Translations under genes and position numbers: made by a program
The notes under the pieces: generated by a model
Databases searched by the model: none
What the model was told of the DNA's origin: nothing
What the model saw: only the letters and a program-made list of their open reading frames with translations
Shown here: positions 17,563-25,175 of the stretch, piece after piece
Position numbering within the stretch: position 1 is the stretch's first letter
How the letters are laid out: each line of letters begins with the position of its first letter
Source: Actinomadura syzygii
Lineage (GTDB): Bacteria > Actinomycetota > Actinomycetes > Streptosporangiales > Streptosporangiaceae
Length of the DNA stretch: 64,000 nt
Reading direction: 5' to 3'
Assembly: GCF_008085905.1 (NCBI RefSeq)
Contig: NZ_VSFF01000003.1
Coordinates: 558,001 to 622,000 of the forward strand

Positions 17563-17599
17563 AGTGGGCACTTGCCCACTATGGTGGGCGCATGCCCAC
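17563..17599. promoter_or_regulatory. Twin TetR operators flanking a leaderless promoter
   Basis: Operator 1: AGTGGGCA-CT-TGCCCACT at 17563-17580 (8-bp perfect arms). Operator 2: GTGGGC-GCAT-GCCCAC at 17584-17599 (6-bp arms). Centres are 20 bp apart, two helical turns. TATGGT (17580-17585) between them reads as a -10 box whose transcript would start at or beside the methyltransferase ATG (17592), which lies within operator 2. Confidence 0.75.
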
Positions 17600-18434
17600 T
17601 ATAGCGCCGGAGCCAGGCCCTCCCTCTGATCCCCAGCTGCACCGCGACCGGCGGATGGCGGAGTCGTTCGGCACGGACGCCGAGCGCTACGACCGCGCCC
17701 GCCCCAGCTACCCGGACGCCGTGATCGAGCGGATCGCCGCCGCCTGCCCCGGCCCGGAGCTCCTCGACGTCGGCTGCGGCACCGGCATCGCCGCCCGGCG
17801 GTTCCAGGCCGCGGGCCGCACGGTGCTCGGCGTCGAGCCGGACGCCCGGATGGCCGAACTCGCGCGGCGGCTCGGCACCGACGTCGAGGTCGCGACGATC
17901 GAGGACTGGGACCCGGCGGGCCGGACGTTCGACGGCGTCGTCTCCGGCCAGGCGTGGCACTGGGTCGACCCGGTCGCGGGCGCGGCCAAGGCGGCGCGGG
18001 TGCTGCGTCCCGGCGGCGTGCTGGCCGCGTTCTGGAACGCGCCCCGGCCGCCGCCGGAGATCGTGGACGCGCTCGCCGAGGCCGTCCGCCGGGTCGTCCC
18101 GGACATCCCGGTCGACGTCACGGCGATGAAGCGGCCGATCGAGGAGACCTATCCGGCGCTGATCGGCAAGGTCGCGGACGGCGTCCGCGCGGCGGGCGCG
18201 TTCGGCCCCCTCGACGAGTGGCCGCACGAATGGACGCGCCCCTACACCCGCGACGAGTGGCTCGACCAGCTCCCCACGGCCGGCGTCTTCACCCGCCTCG
18301 CGCCGGACCGGCTGGCCGAGGTCGCCGAACTCACCGGGCAGGCCATCGACCGGCTCGGCGGCGGCTTCACCATGGCCTACACCACGCTCGTGGTCATGGC
18401 GTCACGGGTCGAGGGCGGCGCAGAGCGCGGCTAG
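17592..18434 (+). CDS. Class I SAM-dependent methyltransferase
   Basis: 280 residues with a Rossmann-type methyltransferase domain: motif I ELLDVGCGTGIAARRFQAAG near residue 55, motif II LGVEPDARMAELAR, and the post-I segment VATIEDWDP...FDGVVSGQAWHWVDP. The SGQAWHW signature is common in a group of small-molecule methyltransferases related to UbiE/YcgJ-type enzymes. Substrate unknown. The divergent TetR probably represses it, so the substrate or an analogue may be the inducer. The 3' end overlaps the convergent MocR gene by 33 bp. Confidence 0.88.
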   Translation: MPTIAPEPGPPSDPQLHRDRRMAESFGTDAERYDRARPSYPDAVIERIAAACPGPELLDVGCGTGIAARRFQAAGRTVLGVEPDARMAELARRLGTDVEVATIEDWDPAGRTFDGVVSGQAWHWVDPVAGAAKAARVLRPGGVLAAFWNAPRPPPEIVDALAEAVRRVVPDIPVDVTAMKRPIEETYPALIGKVADGVRAAGAFGPLDEWPHEWTRPYTRDEWLDQLPTAGVFTRLAPDRLAEVAELTGQAIDRLGGGFTMAYTTLVVMASRVEGGAERG

Positions 18435-19796
18435 CGCGGGACGGTACGCGGCCCTGGACGGCGTGCTGTACCCGACGACGAATCCCTGCGGCCGCCCGTC
18501 CGGGTCCTGCCAGTGGCCGCGGAGCGGCATCAGCGCGAGGCGAAGGGCGGCGGCGCGCGCCATGACCTCGTCCTCGGACGGGCCGCCGTCCGGGAGCAGG
18601 ACGAGCGCGTGCAGCCCGGCCGCGACCCCGCGCACCCGCACCCGCGGCGCCCGCGCCCGCAGCGTCTCGACCAGCAGGTCGCGGCGCCGCCGGTAGCGGA
18701 GCCTGGACGCCCGAACGTGCCGGTCGTAGGCGTGCGTGCGGATCAGGTCGGCGAGGACGAGCTGCGCGAGCGACTGGGTGTGCGCGTCCGCGAGGCGCTT
18801 CGCCTCGGCGAACGGCTCGACCAGCCGCGCGGGCAGCGCCGTCCAGGCGAGGCGCATCGCGGGGGCGAGCGTCTTCGACGTGGTCCCCGCGTACACGACG
18901 TGGTCGGGCGCCGTGCCCTGCAGCGCGCCGACCGGCCGCCGGTCGAAGCGGAACTCGCCGTCGAAGTCGTCCTCGACGATCACGCCGCCGGTGCGCCGGG
19001 CCCATGCGGCGAAGGCGCGGCGGCGGTCCGGGCCGAGGGTCGCGCCGGACGGGTACTGGTGCGCCGGGGTGAGGACGGCCGCGCCCGCCCCGCCGAGCGC
19101 CCCGGGCAGCGCGCCGTGCTCGTCCACCGGCAGCGGCACGATCTCCGCCCCGGCCCGCCGGACGATCTCCTGGTGGAAGGGATGCCCGGGCTCCTCCATC
19201 GCGACCGCCGCCGTCCCGGCCTCGGCGAGGACCCCGGTGAGCAGGCCGAGCGACTGCGCGTACCCGGAGGTGACGACGATCCGGTCCGGAGTCGCGTGGA
19301 CGCCGCGGGCGCGTCCGAGGTACACGGCGAGGGCCTCGCGCAGCTCGGGACGGCCGCGCGGGTCGCCGAGCGCGTGCGCCTCCGGCGGCGCGGCGGCGAG
19401 GACGCGCCGCGTCGAGCGCAGCCACGCCTCCGCCGGGAACACGCTGAGGTCGGGGCGGCCGGGCAGCAGGTCGTGCGCGGGTTCGGCGGGCGGCGCGAGC
19501 CGTCCGGCGGCGGGCGCCGGGGCGGGTCCGGCGGTCTCGGCGACACGGGTCCGCGAGCCGGGCGTCGCCGTGAGGTACCCCTCGGCCGCGAGCTGGTCGT
19601 AGGCGGCGCTGACCGTTCCGCGCGCAAGTCCCAGCTCGGCGGACAGAGCGCGGGTCGAGGGCAGCGCGGCGCCGGGCGCGAGGCGTCCGGTCGCGATCGC
19701 CGCGCGGAGCGCGTGTTCGAGCCCCGCCCGGCGACCGCGCGACGGATCGACGTCCAGGTGCAGGTCGACGCCCGAACCGGTCCAATCTTGCGGCAT
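18402..19796 (-). CDS. MocR/PdxR-type regulator (GntR HTH + class I aminotransferase domain)
   Basis: 464 residues. N-terminal GntR winged helix (about 20-85: LPSTRALSAELGLARGTVSAAYDQLAAEGYL) fused to a fold-type I PLP domain (about 110-464) with the PLP lysine in TTSKTLAPAMRLAW, the aspartate in IVEDDFDGEF and an RP-GY signature. MocR proteins use PLP as a sensor, often for vitamin B6 or amino-acid genes. The ATG at 19796 is preceded by TAAGAT (minus strand, 19810-19805) 8 nt away. Direct repeats of ATTCATGGGC in the divergent gap are its likely binding sites. Confidence 0.94.
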   Translation of the reverse strand: MPQDWTGSGVDLHLDVDPSRGRRAGLEHALRAAIATGRLAPGAALPSTRALSAELGLARGTVSAAYDQLAAEGYLTATPGSRTRVAETAGPAPAPAAGRLAPPAEPAHDLLPGRPDLSVFPAEAWLRSTRRVLAAAPPEAHALGDPRGRPELREALAVYLGRARGVHATPDRIVVTSGYAQSLGLLTGVLAEAGTAAVAMEEPGHPFHQEIVRRAGAEIVPLPVDEHGALPGALGGAGAAVLTPAHQYPSGATLGPDRRRAFAAWARRTGGVIVEDDFDGEFRFDRRPVGALQGTAPDHVVYAGTTSKTLAPAMRLAWTALPARLVEPFAEAKRLADAHTQSLAQLVLADLIRTHAYDRHVRASRLRYRRRRDLLVETLRARAPRVRVRGVAAGLHALVLLPDGGPSEDEVMARAAALRLALMPLRGHWQDPDGRPQGFVVGYSTPSRAAYRPALAALCAALDP

Positions 19797-19804
19797 GGAA
19801 CTGG

Positions 19805-19843
19805 ATCTTATTCATGGGCCGGTCGCCGCCTAGATTCATGGGC
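19805..19843. promoter_or_regulatory. Direct-repeat operator and back-to-back leaderless promoters (MocR/phosphoesterase)
   Basis: ATTCATGGGC occurs exactly twice, at 19810-19819 and 19834-19843 (period 24 bp). The minus-strand -10 TAAGAT (19810-19805) serves mocR and the plus-strand -10 TAGATT (19831-19836) lies 7 nt before the ATG at 19844. MocR/PdxR proteins are known to bind direct repeats, so these are the likely sites. Confidence 0.65.
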
Positions 19844-20572
19844 ATGCTTGTTTTCGCGCAGATCAGCGACACGCACCTCGACGGCGGCGACCACCGGGCC
19901 GAGCGCGCCGCCCGGGTCATGGCGCACCTGGACGGGCTGCCGCTCGACGCCGTCCTCGTCACCGGGGACATCGCCGACCACGGCGAGCCCGCCGAGTATG
20001 AGCAGGCCGTGAAGGCGCTCGCGTCCAGGCACCGGGTGCTGGCGTGCCCCGGCAACCACGACGCCCGGGGCCCGTACCGGACGGTCCTACTCGGCGAGCC
20101 CGCTTCCGACGACCCGATAGACCGCGCCCACACGGTGGCGGGGACGGTGTTCGCGATGTGCGACTCCACGATCCCCGGTCGGCCCGACGGGTTCCTCGCG
20201 GACGAGACCCTCGACTGGCTCGACGAGCGCCTAGCGGCCGACCCCGACGCGCCCGCGTTCGTCTGCTTCCACCACCCGCCGGTGCCGGTGGGCATTCCCT
20301 ACGTGGACGAGATCCGCCAGTCCGGCGAGGAGCGGCTCGCGGCGTTGATCGAGCGGCATCCGCGGGTGGTGGCCTTCCTGTGCGGGCACGCGCACACGGC
20401 TGCGGCCACGACGTTCGCCGGGCGTCCGCTGCTCGTCGCGCCCGGCGTCGTGTCCACGCTGCGGCTGCCCGGCGAGGCCGGGGACGTGGCCGACGAGGCG
20501 GCCCCGCCCGGCTTCGCGCTCCACGTCCTGGACGACGACGGCCGCCTGACCACGCATTACCGCACCGTCTAG
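19844..20572 (+). CDS. Calcineurin-like metallophosphoesterase (3',5'-cAMP phosphodiesterase type)
   Basis: 242 residues from the ATG at 19844 (ATGs at 19814 and 19838 are in frame upstream, but the -10 TAGATT favours 19844). All five metallophosphoesterase motifs are visible: DTH near the N-terminus (QISDTHLDGG), VTGDIADHG, CPGNHDARG, FHHPP and GHAHTAAAT. This set and length match the CpdA/Rv0805-type class III phosphodiesterases that hydrolyse cyclic nucleotides, but substrate needs testing. Divergent from mocR; the stop overlaps the next convergent gene on a CTAG. Confidence 0.9.
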   Translation: MLVFAQISDTHLDGGDHRAERAARVMAHLDGLPLDAVLVTGDIADHGEPAEYEQAVKALASRHRVLACPGNHDARGPYRTVLLGEPASDDPIDRAHTVAGTVFAMCDSTIPGRPDGFLADETLDWLDERLAADPDAPAFVCFHHPPVPVGIPYVDEIRQSGEERLAALIERHPRVVAFLCGHAHTAAATTFAGRPLLVAPGVVSTLRLPGEAGDVADEAAPPGFALHVLDDDGRLTTHYRTV

Positions 20573-21123
20573 ACGTACTCCATCAGGAACACCGCCGACG
20601 TCCCGGGCTCCAGCGCCTCGAACACGTGGGGCGCGTCGCCGGGGTAGGTCACGTAGTCGCCCGGCGCCAGCTCCGCCGGTTCGCCCGGCGGGCCGACGCG
20701 GGCGCGTCCCGAGGCGAGGACGACGTGCTCGACCGTCCCCGGCGGGTGCGGGTCCGAGGCGCGGGGCTCGCCGGGCCCGGCGGTCACGCGGTACAGGTCG
20801 CGGCGGGCGTGCGGCGGGCAGGCCGCCAGCAGCGCGGCGGCGTAGTCGGCCCGCTCGGCGCGCGCGGCCGGGCCCTCCCCCGCGCGGACCACCCGGACGG
20901 CGGTCCGCGGCGGCTCGACCAGGCGGCTGAACGGGACGTCCAGCGCCGTCCCGAGCGCCCACAGGGTCTCGACGCTCGGGTTGCCGCCGCCCGCCTCCAG
21001 CTGGGACAGCGTCGACTTGGCGAGCCCGGCCCGCCGGGCGAGGTCGGTCTGCGACAGCCCGGCGCGCTCCCGCTCCCGGCGGATGGCGGCGGCGATCCGT
21101 CCGATCAGGTCGGCGTTCCCCAT
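20569..21123 (-). CDS. XRE HTH + cupin transcriptional regulator
   Basis: 184 residues. N-terminal XRE HTH (LSQTDLARRAGLAKSTLSQLEAGGGNPSVETLWALGTAL) and C-terminal cupin (PHPPGTVEHVVLASGRARVGPPGEPAELAPGDYVTYPGDAPHVFE region). This architecture is typical of regulators that sense small polar metabolites in the cupin. ATG at 21123. Divergent from the racemase gene, with several GTTCG/CGAAC inverted repeats between them, so it probably controls the racemase. Confidence 0.93.
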   Translation of the reverse strand: MGNADLIGRIAAAIRRERERAGLSQTDLARRAGLAKSTLSQLEAGGGNPSVETLWALGTALDVPFSRLVEPPRTAVRVVRAGEGPAARAERADYAAALLAACPPHARRDLYRVTAGPGEPRASDPHPPGTVEHVVLASGRARVGPPGEPAELAPGDYVTYPGDAPHVFEALEPGTSAVFLMEYV

Positions 21124-21124
21124 G

Positions 21125-21211
21125 TGTTCGCTCCAGACGTCCGGCAGTTCGGTTTGACGAACAGGCGCTCGGCTGTTCATGCTAGTGGACGAATGTTCGC
21201 CACACCGAACA
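21125..21211. promoter_or_regulatory. GTTCG/CGAAC operator array between XRE-cupin and racemase genes
   Basis: Three overlapping inverted repeats share one half-site: GTTCG-N6-CGAAC (21147-21162), GAACAG-N8-CTGTTC (21159-21178) and TGTTCG-N6-CGAACA (21194-21211). A further TGTTCG lies at 21125-21130. Two of the repeats have identical 6-bp spacing, as expected for a dimeric HTH protein. Confidence 0.6.
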
Positions 21212-21223
21212 GGGGGACTCGGC

Positions 21224-21979
21224 ATGGAGCATCTCGGCATCCTCGCCCACAGCATGGAGGGCGCCACGCTGTGCCTCCGGACGTTCTGCCGGGAGGGGTT
21301 CCGCGAGCTCGGCCCCGACGACCACCCGGACGTGACGCTCGACCTCATCGCGCTCGCCCGGAGCATGCCCGCCTGGGACGCGGGCGACCACGACGCGATC
21401 CGGACGACGCTCGCCGAGAGCGTCCGGCGGCTCGCGGCGGCCGGCGCGGGCTTCTTCGCCTGCCCGGACAACACCGCGCACATGGCCCTCGAACGTCCCG
21501 GCCCCGACCTGGCGCTGCCCGGCCTGCACATCGCGCGGGTCGTCGCCGACCAGGCCGCACGCGACGGCCGCGCCCGCGTCGGCGTCCTCGGCACGAGATA
21601 CACCATGGACGGCCCGGTCTACCCCCGCGAGCTGGCCGCGCGCGGCATCGCCGCCGAGATCCCGGACGCGGACGACCGGGAGACCGTCCACCGGATCATC
21701 TTCGACGAGTTGGTCAACGGGATCTTCACGGCCGAGTCGCGGCGCGCGTACGTCGGCGTCATCAAGCGGCTCGCCGAACGCGGCTGCGACGCCGTCGCAC
21801 TCGTCTGCACCGAGATCCCGCTGCTCGTCGCCCCGGAAGAGTCGCCGCTGCCCACGCTCGACTCCACCCGCCTGCTCGCCCGCGCCGCGTTCGAGACGGC
21901 GGTCGGCGCGCGTCCGCTCCCCGCGTGGCGCGGCGGCCCGGTCGACGCTTCGTCCGGCGCCGAAACGAACCGCGCTTAG
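21224..21979 (+). CDS. Aspartate/glutamate racemase-family protein
   Basis: 251 residues with the two-cysteine racemase layout: CPDNTAHMAL (first catalytic Cys) and ALVCTEIPLLV (second Cys with the CTEI signature), plus GVLGTRYTM after the linker. These PLP-independent enzymes epimerise amino acids such as aspartate, but the family also includes hydantoin racemases and maleate isomerases. AGGGGGA precedes the ATG. The divergent XRE-cupin regulator and shared operator array suggest induction by the substrate amino acid. Confidence 0.9.
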   Translation: MEHLGILAHSMEGATLCLRTFCREGFRELGPDDHPDVTLDLIALARSMPAWDAGDHDAIRTTLAESVRRLAAAGAGFFACPDNTAHMALERPGPDLALPGLHIARVVADQAARDGRARVGVLGTRYTMDGPVYPRELAARGIAAEIPDADDRETVHRIIFDELVNGIFTAESRRAYVGVIKRLAERGCDAVALVCTEIPLLVAPEESPLPTLDSTRLLARAAFETAVGARPLPAWRGGPVDASSGAETNRA

Positions 21980-22014
21980 AGTCGTGAGCGCGCCAAAAAA
22001 AGGGGGGACGACCA

Positions 22015-22788
22015 ATGAGCTTCCACGACCTGCACCACGGTGATCGTCCGCTGCTGCTGCCGAACGCCTGGGACTTCGCGAGCGGCGCCGCGCTGGCCGA
22101 CGCCGGGTTCGCCGCGATCGGCACGACCAGCCTCGGGGTCGCGGCGGCGGCCGGGAAGCCCGACGCCGCCGGGCGCACGCGGGCGGAGACGGTCGCGCTG
22201 GCCCGCGCCCTGTCCCGGCTCCCGGTGCCGGTCAGCGTCGACATCGAGGGCGGGTTCTCCACCCGGCCTTCGGACGTCGCCGATCTCGTCGCCGAACTGG
22301 CCTCGTTCGGCGTCGCCGGGGTCAACCTGGAGGACGGCCGCGCCGACGGGACGCTCGCCCCGCTCGACCACCAGACCGCCGTCATCGCCGCCGTGAAGCG
22401 GGCCGCGCCGCACGTGTTCCTCAACGCCCGCACCGACACGCTCTGGCTCGGCGAACCCGACCTCGGCGAGACGCTGCGCCGGACGCGCGCCTACGCGGAG
22501 GCGGGCGCGGACGGGGTCTTCGTCCCCGGCATCGCGGACGACGCCGACATCACCGCCGTGCTGGACGCGGCCCCGGTGCCGCTGAACGTCCTCTTCCTCC
22601 CGGGCAGGACGGAGTACGCGCGCCTGGCCCGGCTCGGCGTGCACCGGGTCAGCACGGGATCGCTGCTGTTCCGGACGGCGCTGCGGACGGCCGTGGTCAC
22701 CGCGCTCGGCGTCGAAGGCGACGGCGCCGACCGTCCCGTGCCCTCGTACGCGGACGTGCAGGCGCTCCTCCAGGGCGGCGGACGCTAA
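22015..22788 (+). CDS. Isocitrate lyase/PEP mutase superfamily enzyme
   Basis: 257 residues. TIM-barrel signs: LLPNAWDFASGAALADAGFAAIGTTS at the N-terminus, VSVDIEGGFS (metal-binding acidic residues), GVNLEDG, FLNARTDT and GADGVFVPGI. The family does C-C or C-P bond cleavage on 2-oxo acids; the group with PNAWD...EGG is typically annotated as oxaloacetate decarboxylase/PEP-mutase-like, with uncertain substrate. TAGAGT (21977-21982) overlaps the upstream stop as a -10, and a run of A7G6 precedes the start, giving GGGGGGA as ribosome-binding site. Confidence 0.85.
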   Translation: MSFHDLHHGDRPLLLPNAWDFASGAALADAGFAAIGTTSLGVAAAAGKPDAAGRTRAETVALARALSRLPVPVSVDIEGGFSTRPSDVADLVAELASFGVAGVNLEDGRADGTLAPLDHQTAVIAAVKRAAPHVFLNARTDTLWLGEPDLGETLRRTRAYAEAGADGVFVPGIADDADITAVLDAAPVPLNVLFLPGRTEYARLARLGVHRVSTGSLLFRTALRTAVVTALGVEGDGADRPVPSYADVQALLQGGGR

Positions 22789-23372
22789 GGAACGGCGTCG
22801 ACGATTCGGCGGGACCCGATCCAGCGGGAGCGCTCGGCGGCGTAGTAGGCGGCGCCGTCCGGGCCGCGCGGGCCCTCCGGCCTGCGGCGCATCCCGAGCT
22901 GCAGCGCGATCTCCGCCGACGACGGGTTCGCCGTGTCGATCTCGGCGGTGACGCGGTGCACGCCGACCACCCCGAACGCGTAGTCGAGCACCGCGCGGGA
23001 CGCCTCGGCTGCGAGGCCCTGCCCCCACCGGTCCGGTTCCAGGCTGTAGAGGATCTCGACGTCGGCGCCGTTGCCGAGGGGGCCGTCGTGATGGCTGAGC
23101 CCGGCGACCCCGATCAGCGGCTCGCCCGGCGCGGCCGCGTCGATCCCGCCGTCCCAGCGGACCGGGCGCAGCGCCCACAGCCCGTAGCCCTCGGTGGCGA
23201 AGTCCCGCTCGCTGGCGTCGATGATCTCCGCGACCTGGACGGCGGAGATCAGCCGGTCGTCGAACAGGTGGCGCCGGACGAGCGGGCCCGTCCAGTGCGT
23301 GAGCAGCGCGGCGCGGTCGTCCGCCGTCACCGGGTGCAGGGCGAGCCGCACCGTGCGAAGCACCTCACTCAT
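22785..23372 (-). CDS. GNAT N-acetyltransferase (RimJ/RimL-like)
   Basis: 195 residues with the GNAT pattern: TVRLALHPVTADDRAALLTHW at the N-terminus, ILYSLEPDRWGQGLAAEASRAVLDYAF (acetyl-CoA pyrophosphate loop RWGQGLA) and VTAEIDTANPSSAEIALQLGM. Substrate unknown. It overlaps the upstream decarboxylase-like gene by 8 bp, so they are one operon; its stop overlaps the convergent gene's stop at 22785-22788. Confidence 0.88.
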   Translation of the reverse strand: MSEVLRTVRLALHPVTADDRAALLTHWTGPLVRRHLFDDRLISAVQVAEIIDASERDFATEGYGLWALRPVRWDGGIDAAAPGEPLIGVAGLSHHDGPLGNGADVEILYSLEPDRWGQGLAAEASRAVLDYAFGVVGVHRVTAEIDTANPSSAEIALQLGMRRRPEGPRGPDGAAYYAAERSRWIGSRRIVDAVP

Positions 23373-24051
23373 GCCCGTCCTCCGGTACCGGTGGCCACGC
23401 GGGCGGGGCCTCGCCGTCCGGGACGCCCACCCGGAACACGCGGAGCTGCACCGCCAGCGCCTTGTAGTAGCCGACGAGCGTGACCAGCTCCACGAGCGCG
23501 GTGCGGCCGAGCGTCGCCGCCGCCTCGGTGAACACGGCGTCGGCGAGGTCGCCCTCGGCGGCGAGCTGCCGGGCCGCCTCGTGCACGACGCGCTCGCGGA
23601 CGTCGCCGAGCATCGGTGCGCGGCCCTCGCGCAGCGCGTCCAATTCGGCCTGGGTGAGGCCGTGCCGGCGGCCGATCCGCTCGTGCGCGTACCACTCGTA
23701 GTCGGACCGGACGTGCGCGGCGACGACCAGCGTCGCGATCTCCCGTTCGCGCTTGGTGAACGCGGTGCGGAAGCGCAGCGCGGCGCCGAGGTCCTGCAGC
23801 GGCAGCCCCACCGACGGGCTGTACAGCATGGCGTTGAAGGGGCCGAGGAGGCGTCCGGACTCGTCGGCCAGGCCGTAGGGCGGGGGCCCGGCCGACGTGC
23901 GCGGACCGCCGGTCACCGCCTCGTACACGGCGCGCTGCTCGTCGCTGAGCGAGCCGGGGAGCAGCAGGGGGAGCCGCGCCGAGGACGGGCCGGGGACCGG
24001 ACCGGGCCGGGGTCGATCGTTGACGCGCTCACCGCTCACGGGGTCGATCAC
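23365..24051 (-). CDS. Carboxymuconolactone decarboxylase/AhpD-like family protein
   Basis: 228 residues. All-helical CMD fold: RFRTAFTKREREIATLVVAAHVRSDYEWYAHERIGRRHGLTQAELDALREG carries the family core E...H...YEW..H. No CxxC is present, so it is not a peroxidase-type AhpD; a decarboxylase or other role is possible. Overlaps the GNAT gene by 8 bp. The first ~35 residues are Pro/Arg-rich and may be a non-native extension. Confidence 0.85.
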   Translation of the reverse strand: MIDPVSGERVNDRPRPGPVPGPSSARLPLLLPGSLSDEQRAVYEAVTGGPRTSAGPPPYGLADESGRLLGPFNAMLYSPSVGLPLQDLGAALRFRTAFTKREREIATLVVAAHVRSDYEWYAHERIGRRHGLTQAELDALREGRAPMLGDVRERVVHEAARQLAAEGDLADAVFTEAAATLGRTALVELVTLVGYYKALAVQLRVFRVGVPDGEAPPAWPPVPEDGHE

Positions 24052-24191
24052 TTACCGCACGCTAGGCGGTCCGCCGGGGCGGCTCAAGCCCCGTCCGGAA
24101 TGTGAAACCCCGCGCGCAGGATGAGGTGGCGGTCGCGTAACCCGGCCGAACCGGCGTCCCACCGGCCCCGCGCGCTGGCAGGATGTCCCGG

Positions 24192-25175
24192 ATGAGCGGC
24201 ATCTACGACGACCCCTGGGCGTACGAGCTGGCGTGCGCGTTCCGCGACGTGCCCGCCGAAGTTGACGCGCTGCTCGGCTGGTACGCCGAGCACGCCACGG
24301 ACGCCGAGCACGCCACGGACGCCGGGCACGCCACGGACGCCGGGCACGCCACGGACGCCGGGCACGCCACGGACGCCGAGCACGCCACGGACGCCGGGCA
24401 CGCCACGGACGCCGGGCACGCCACCGACGCCGGGCGCGCCGCGCCGTCCGGGGCGGGTCCGGCGACGGTGCTGGAGCTCGCCGCCGGACCGGCCGAGCAC
24501 GCCCGCGAGTTCGCCCGCCGGGGGGTCGCCGCGACCGCGCTCGACCTGAACCCGCGGATGTGCGCGTACGCGTCCCGCGAGGCGGCGCGCGAGGGCGTCG
24601 CGGTGGACGTCGTCGAGGGCGACATGACGCGGCTCGACCTCGGCCGCCGGTTCGACCTCGCCGTGACCATGCTGGACTCGACGTCCCACCTGATGACGCT
24701 GGACGCGCTGGTCGCGCACCTGCGCGGGGTCGCGGCGCACCTGTCCCCCGGCGGCCTCTACATCGTCGAGATGTCGCACCCGCGCGACCGGCTCACCGAC
24801 GACCCGAGCGTCAGCGCCGGCTGGACGGTCGAGCGCGACGGCGTCCACGCGGGCGTGCGGTGGGGCGAGCCGGGCGACCGGCTCGACCCCGTCACGCAGG
24901 TCTCCGCCGACCACGTCACGGTGACGATCACCGCGGACGGCGGGACGCGGGTCATCCGCGACGTCGTCCCCTACCGGTTCTGGACGGCGACCGAGTTGGA
25001 CGCCGCGATCCGCCTCGCGGGCGGCCTGGACGCCGTCGCCCAATACGGCGACTTCGGGGTCGGTGAGGGCGCGGTGCCCCTCACCGACCCCGGCGCCTGG
25101 CGAATGATCACCGTGCTGCGGCCGGCCGCAGCCGCCCCGGGTCAGGGCGTCGGCGCCCAGCCCGGCATCGGGTAG
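24192..25175 (+). CDS. Class I SAM-dependent methyltransferase with an in-frame 18-bp repeat array
   Basis: 327 residues from the ATG at 24192 (another ATG at 24183). The Rossmann core begins after the repeats: TVLELAAGPAEHAREFARRG (motif I), ATALDLNPRMCAYAS (motif II), VEGDMTRLDLGRRFDLAVTML, and GGLYIVEMSHP. Between the N-terminal helix and the core lie eight copies of a six-residue unit A-E/G-H-A-T-D (24285-24428), low in complexity and probably surface exposed. Substrate unknown. The 3' end overlaps glyA by 34 bp, convergent. Copy number of the array could differ between strains. Confidence 0.87.
   Translation: MSGIYDDPWAYELACAFRDVPAEVDALLGWYAEHATDAEHATDAGHATDAGHATDAGHATDAEHATDAGHATDAGHATDAGRAAPSGAGPATVLELAAGPAEHAREFARRGVAATALDLNPRMCAYASREAAREGVAVDVVEGDMTRLDLGRRFDLAVTMLDSTSHLMTLDALVAHLRGVAAHLSPGGLYIVEMSHPRDRLTDDPSVSAGWTVERDGVHAGVRWGEPGDRLDPVTQVSADHVTVTITADGGTRVIRDVVPYRFWTATELDAAIRLAGGLDAVAQYGDFGVGEGAVPLTDPGAWRMITVLRPAAAAPGQGVGAQPGIG
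24285..24428 (+). repeat. 18-bp tandem repeat, 8 copies, in frame
   Basis: Unit gccgRgcacgccacggac, 8 copies in register with codons (24285-24302 first, 24411-24428 last), followed by a decayed ninth (24429-24446). E/G variants run E,E,G,G,G,E,G,G. Length 18 keeps frame, so expansion or contraction alters only the linker. Confidence 0.97.
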
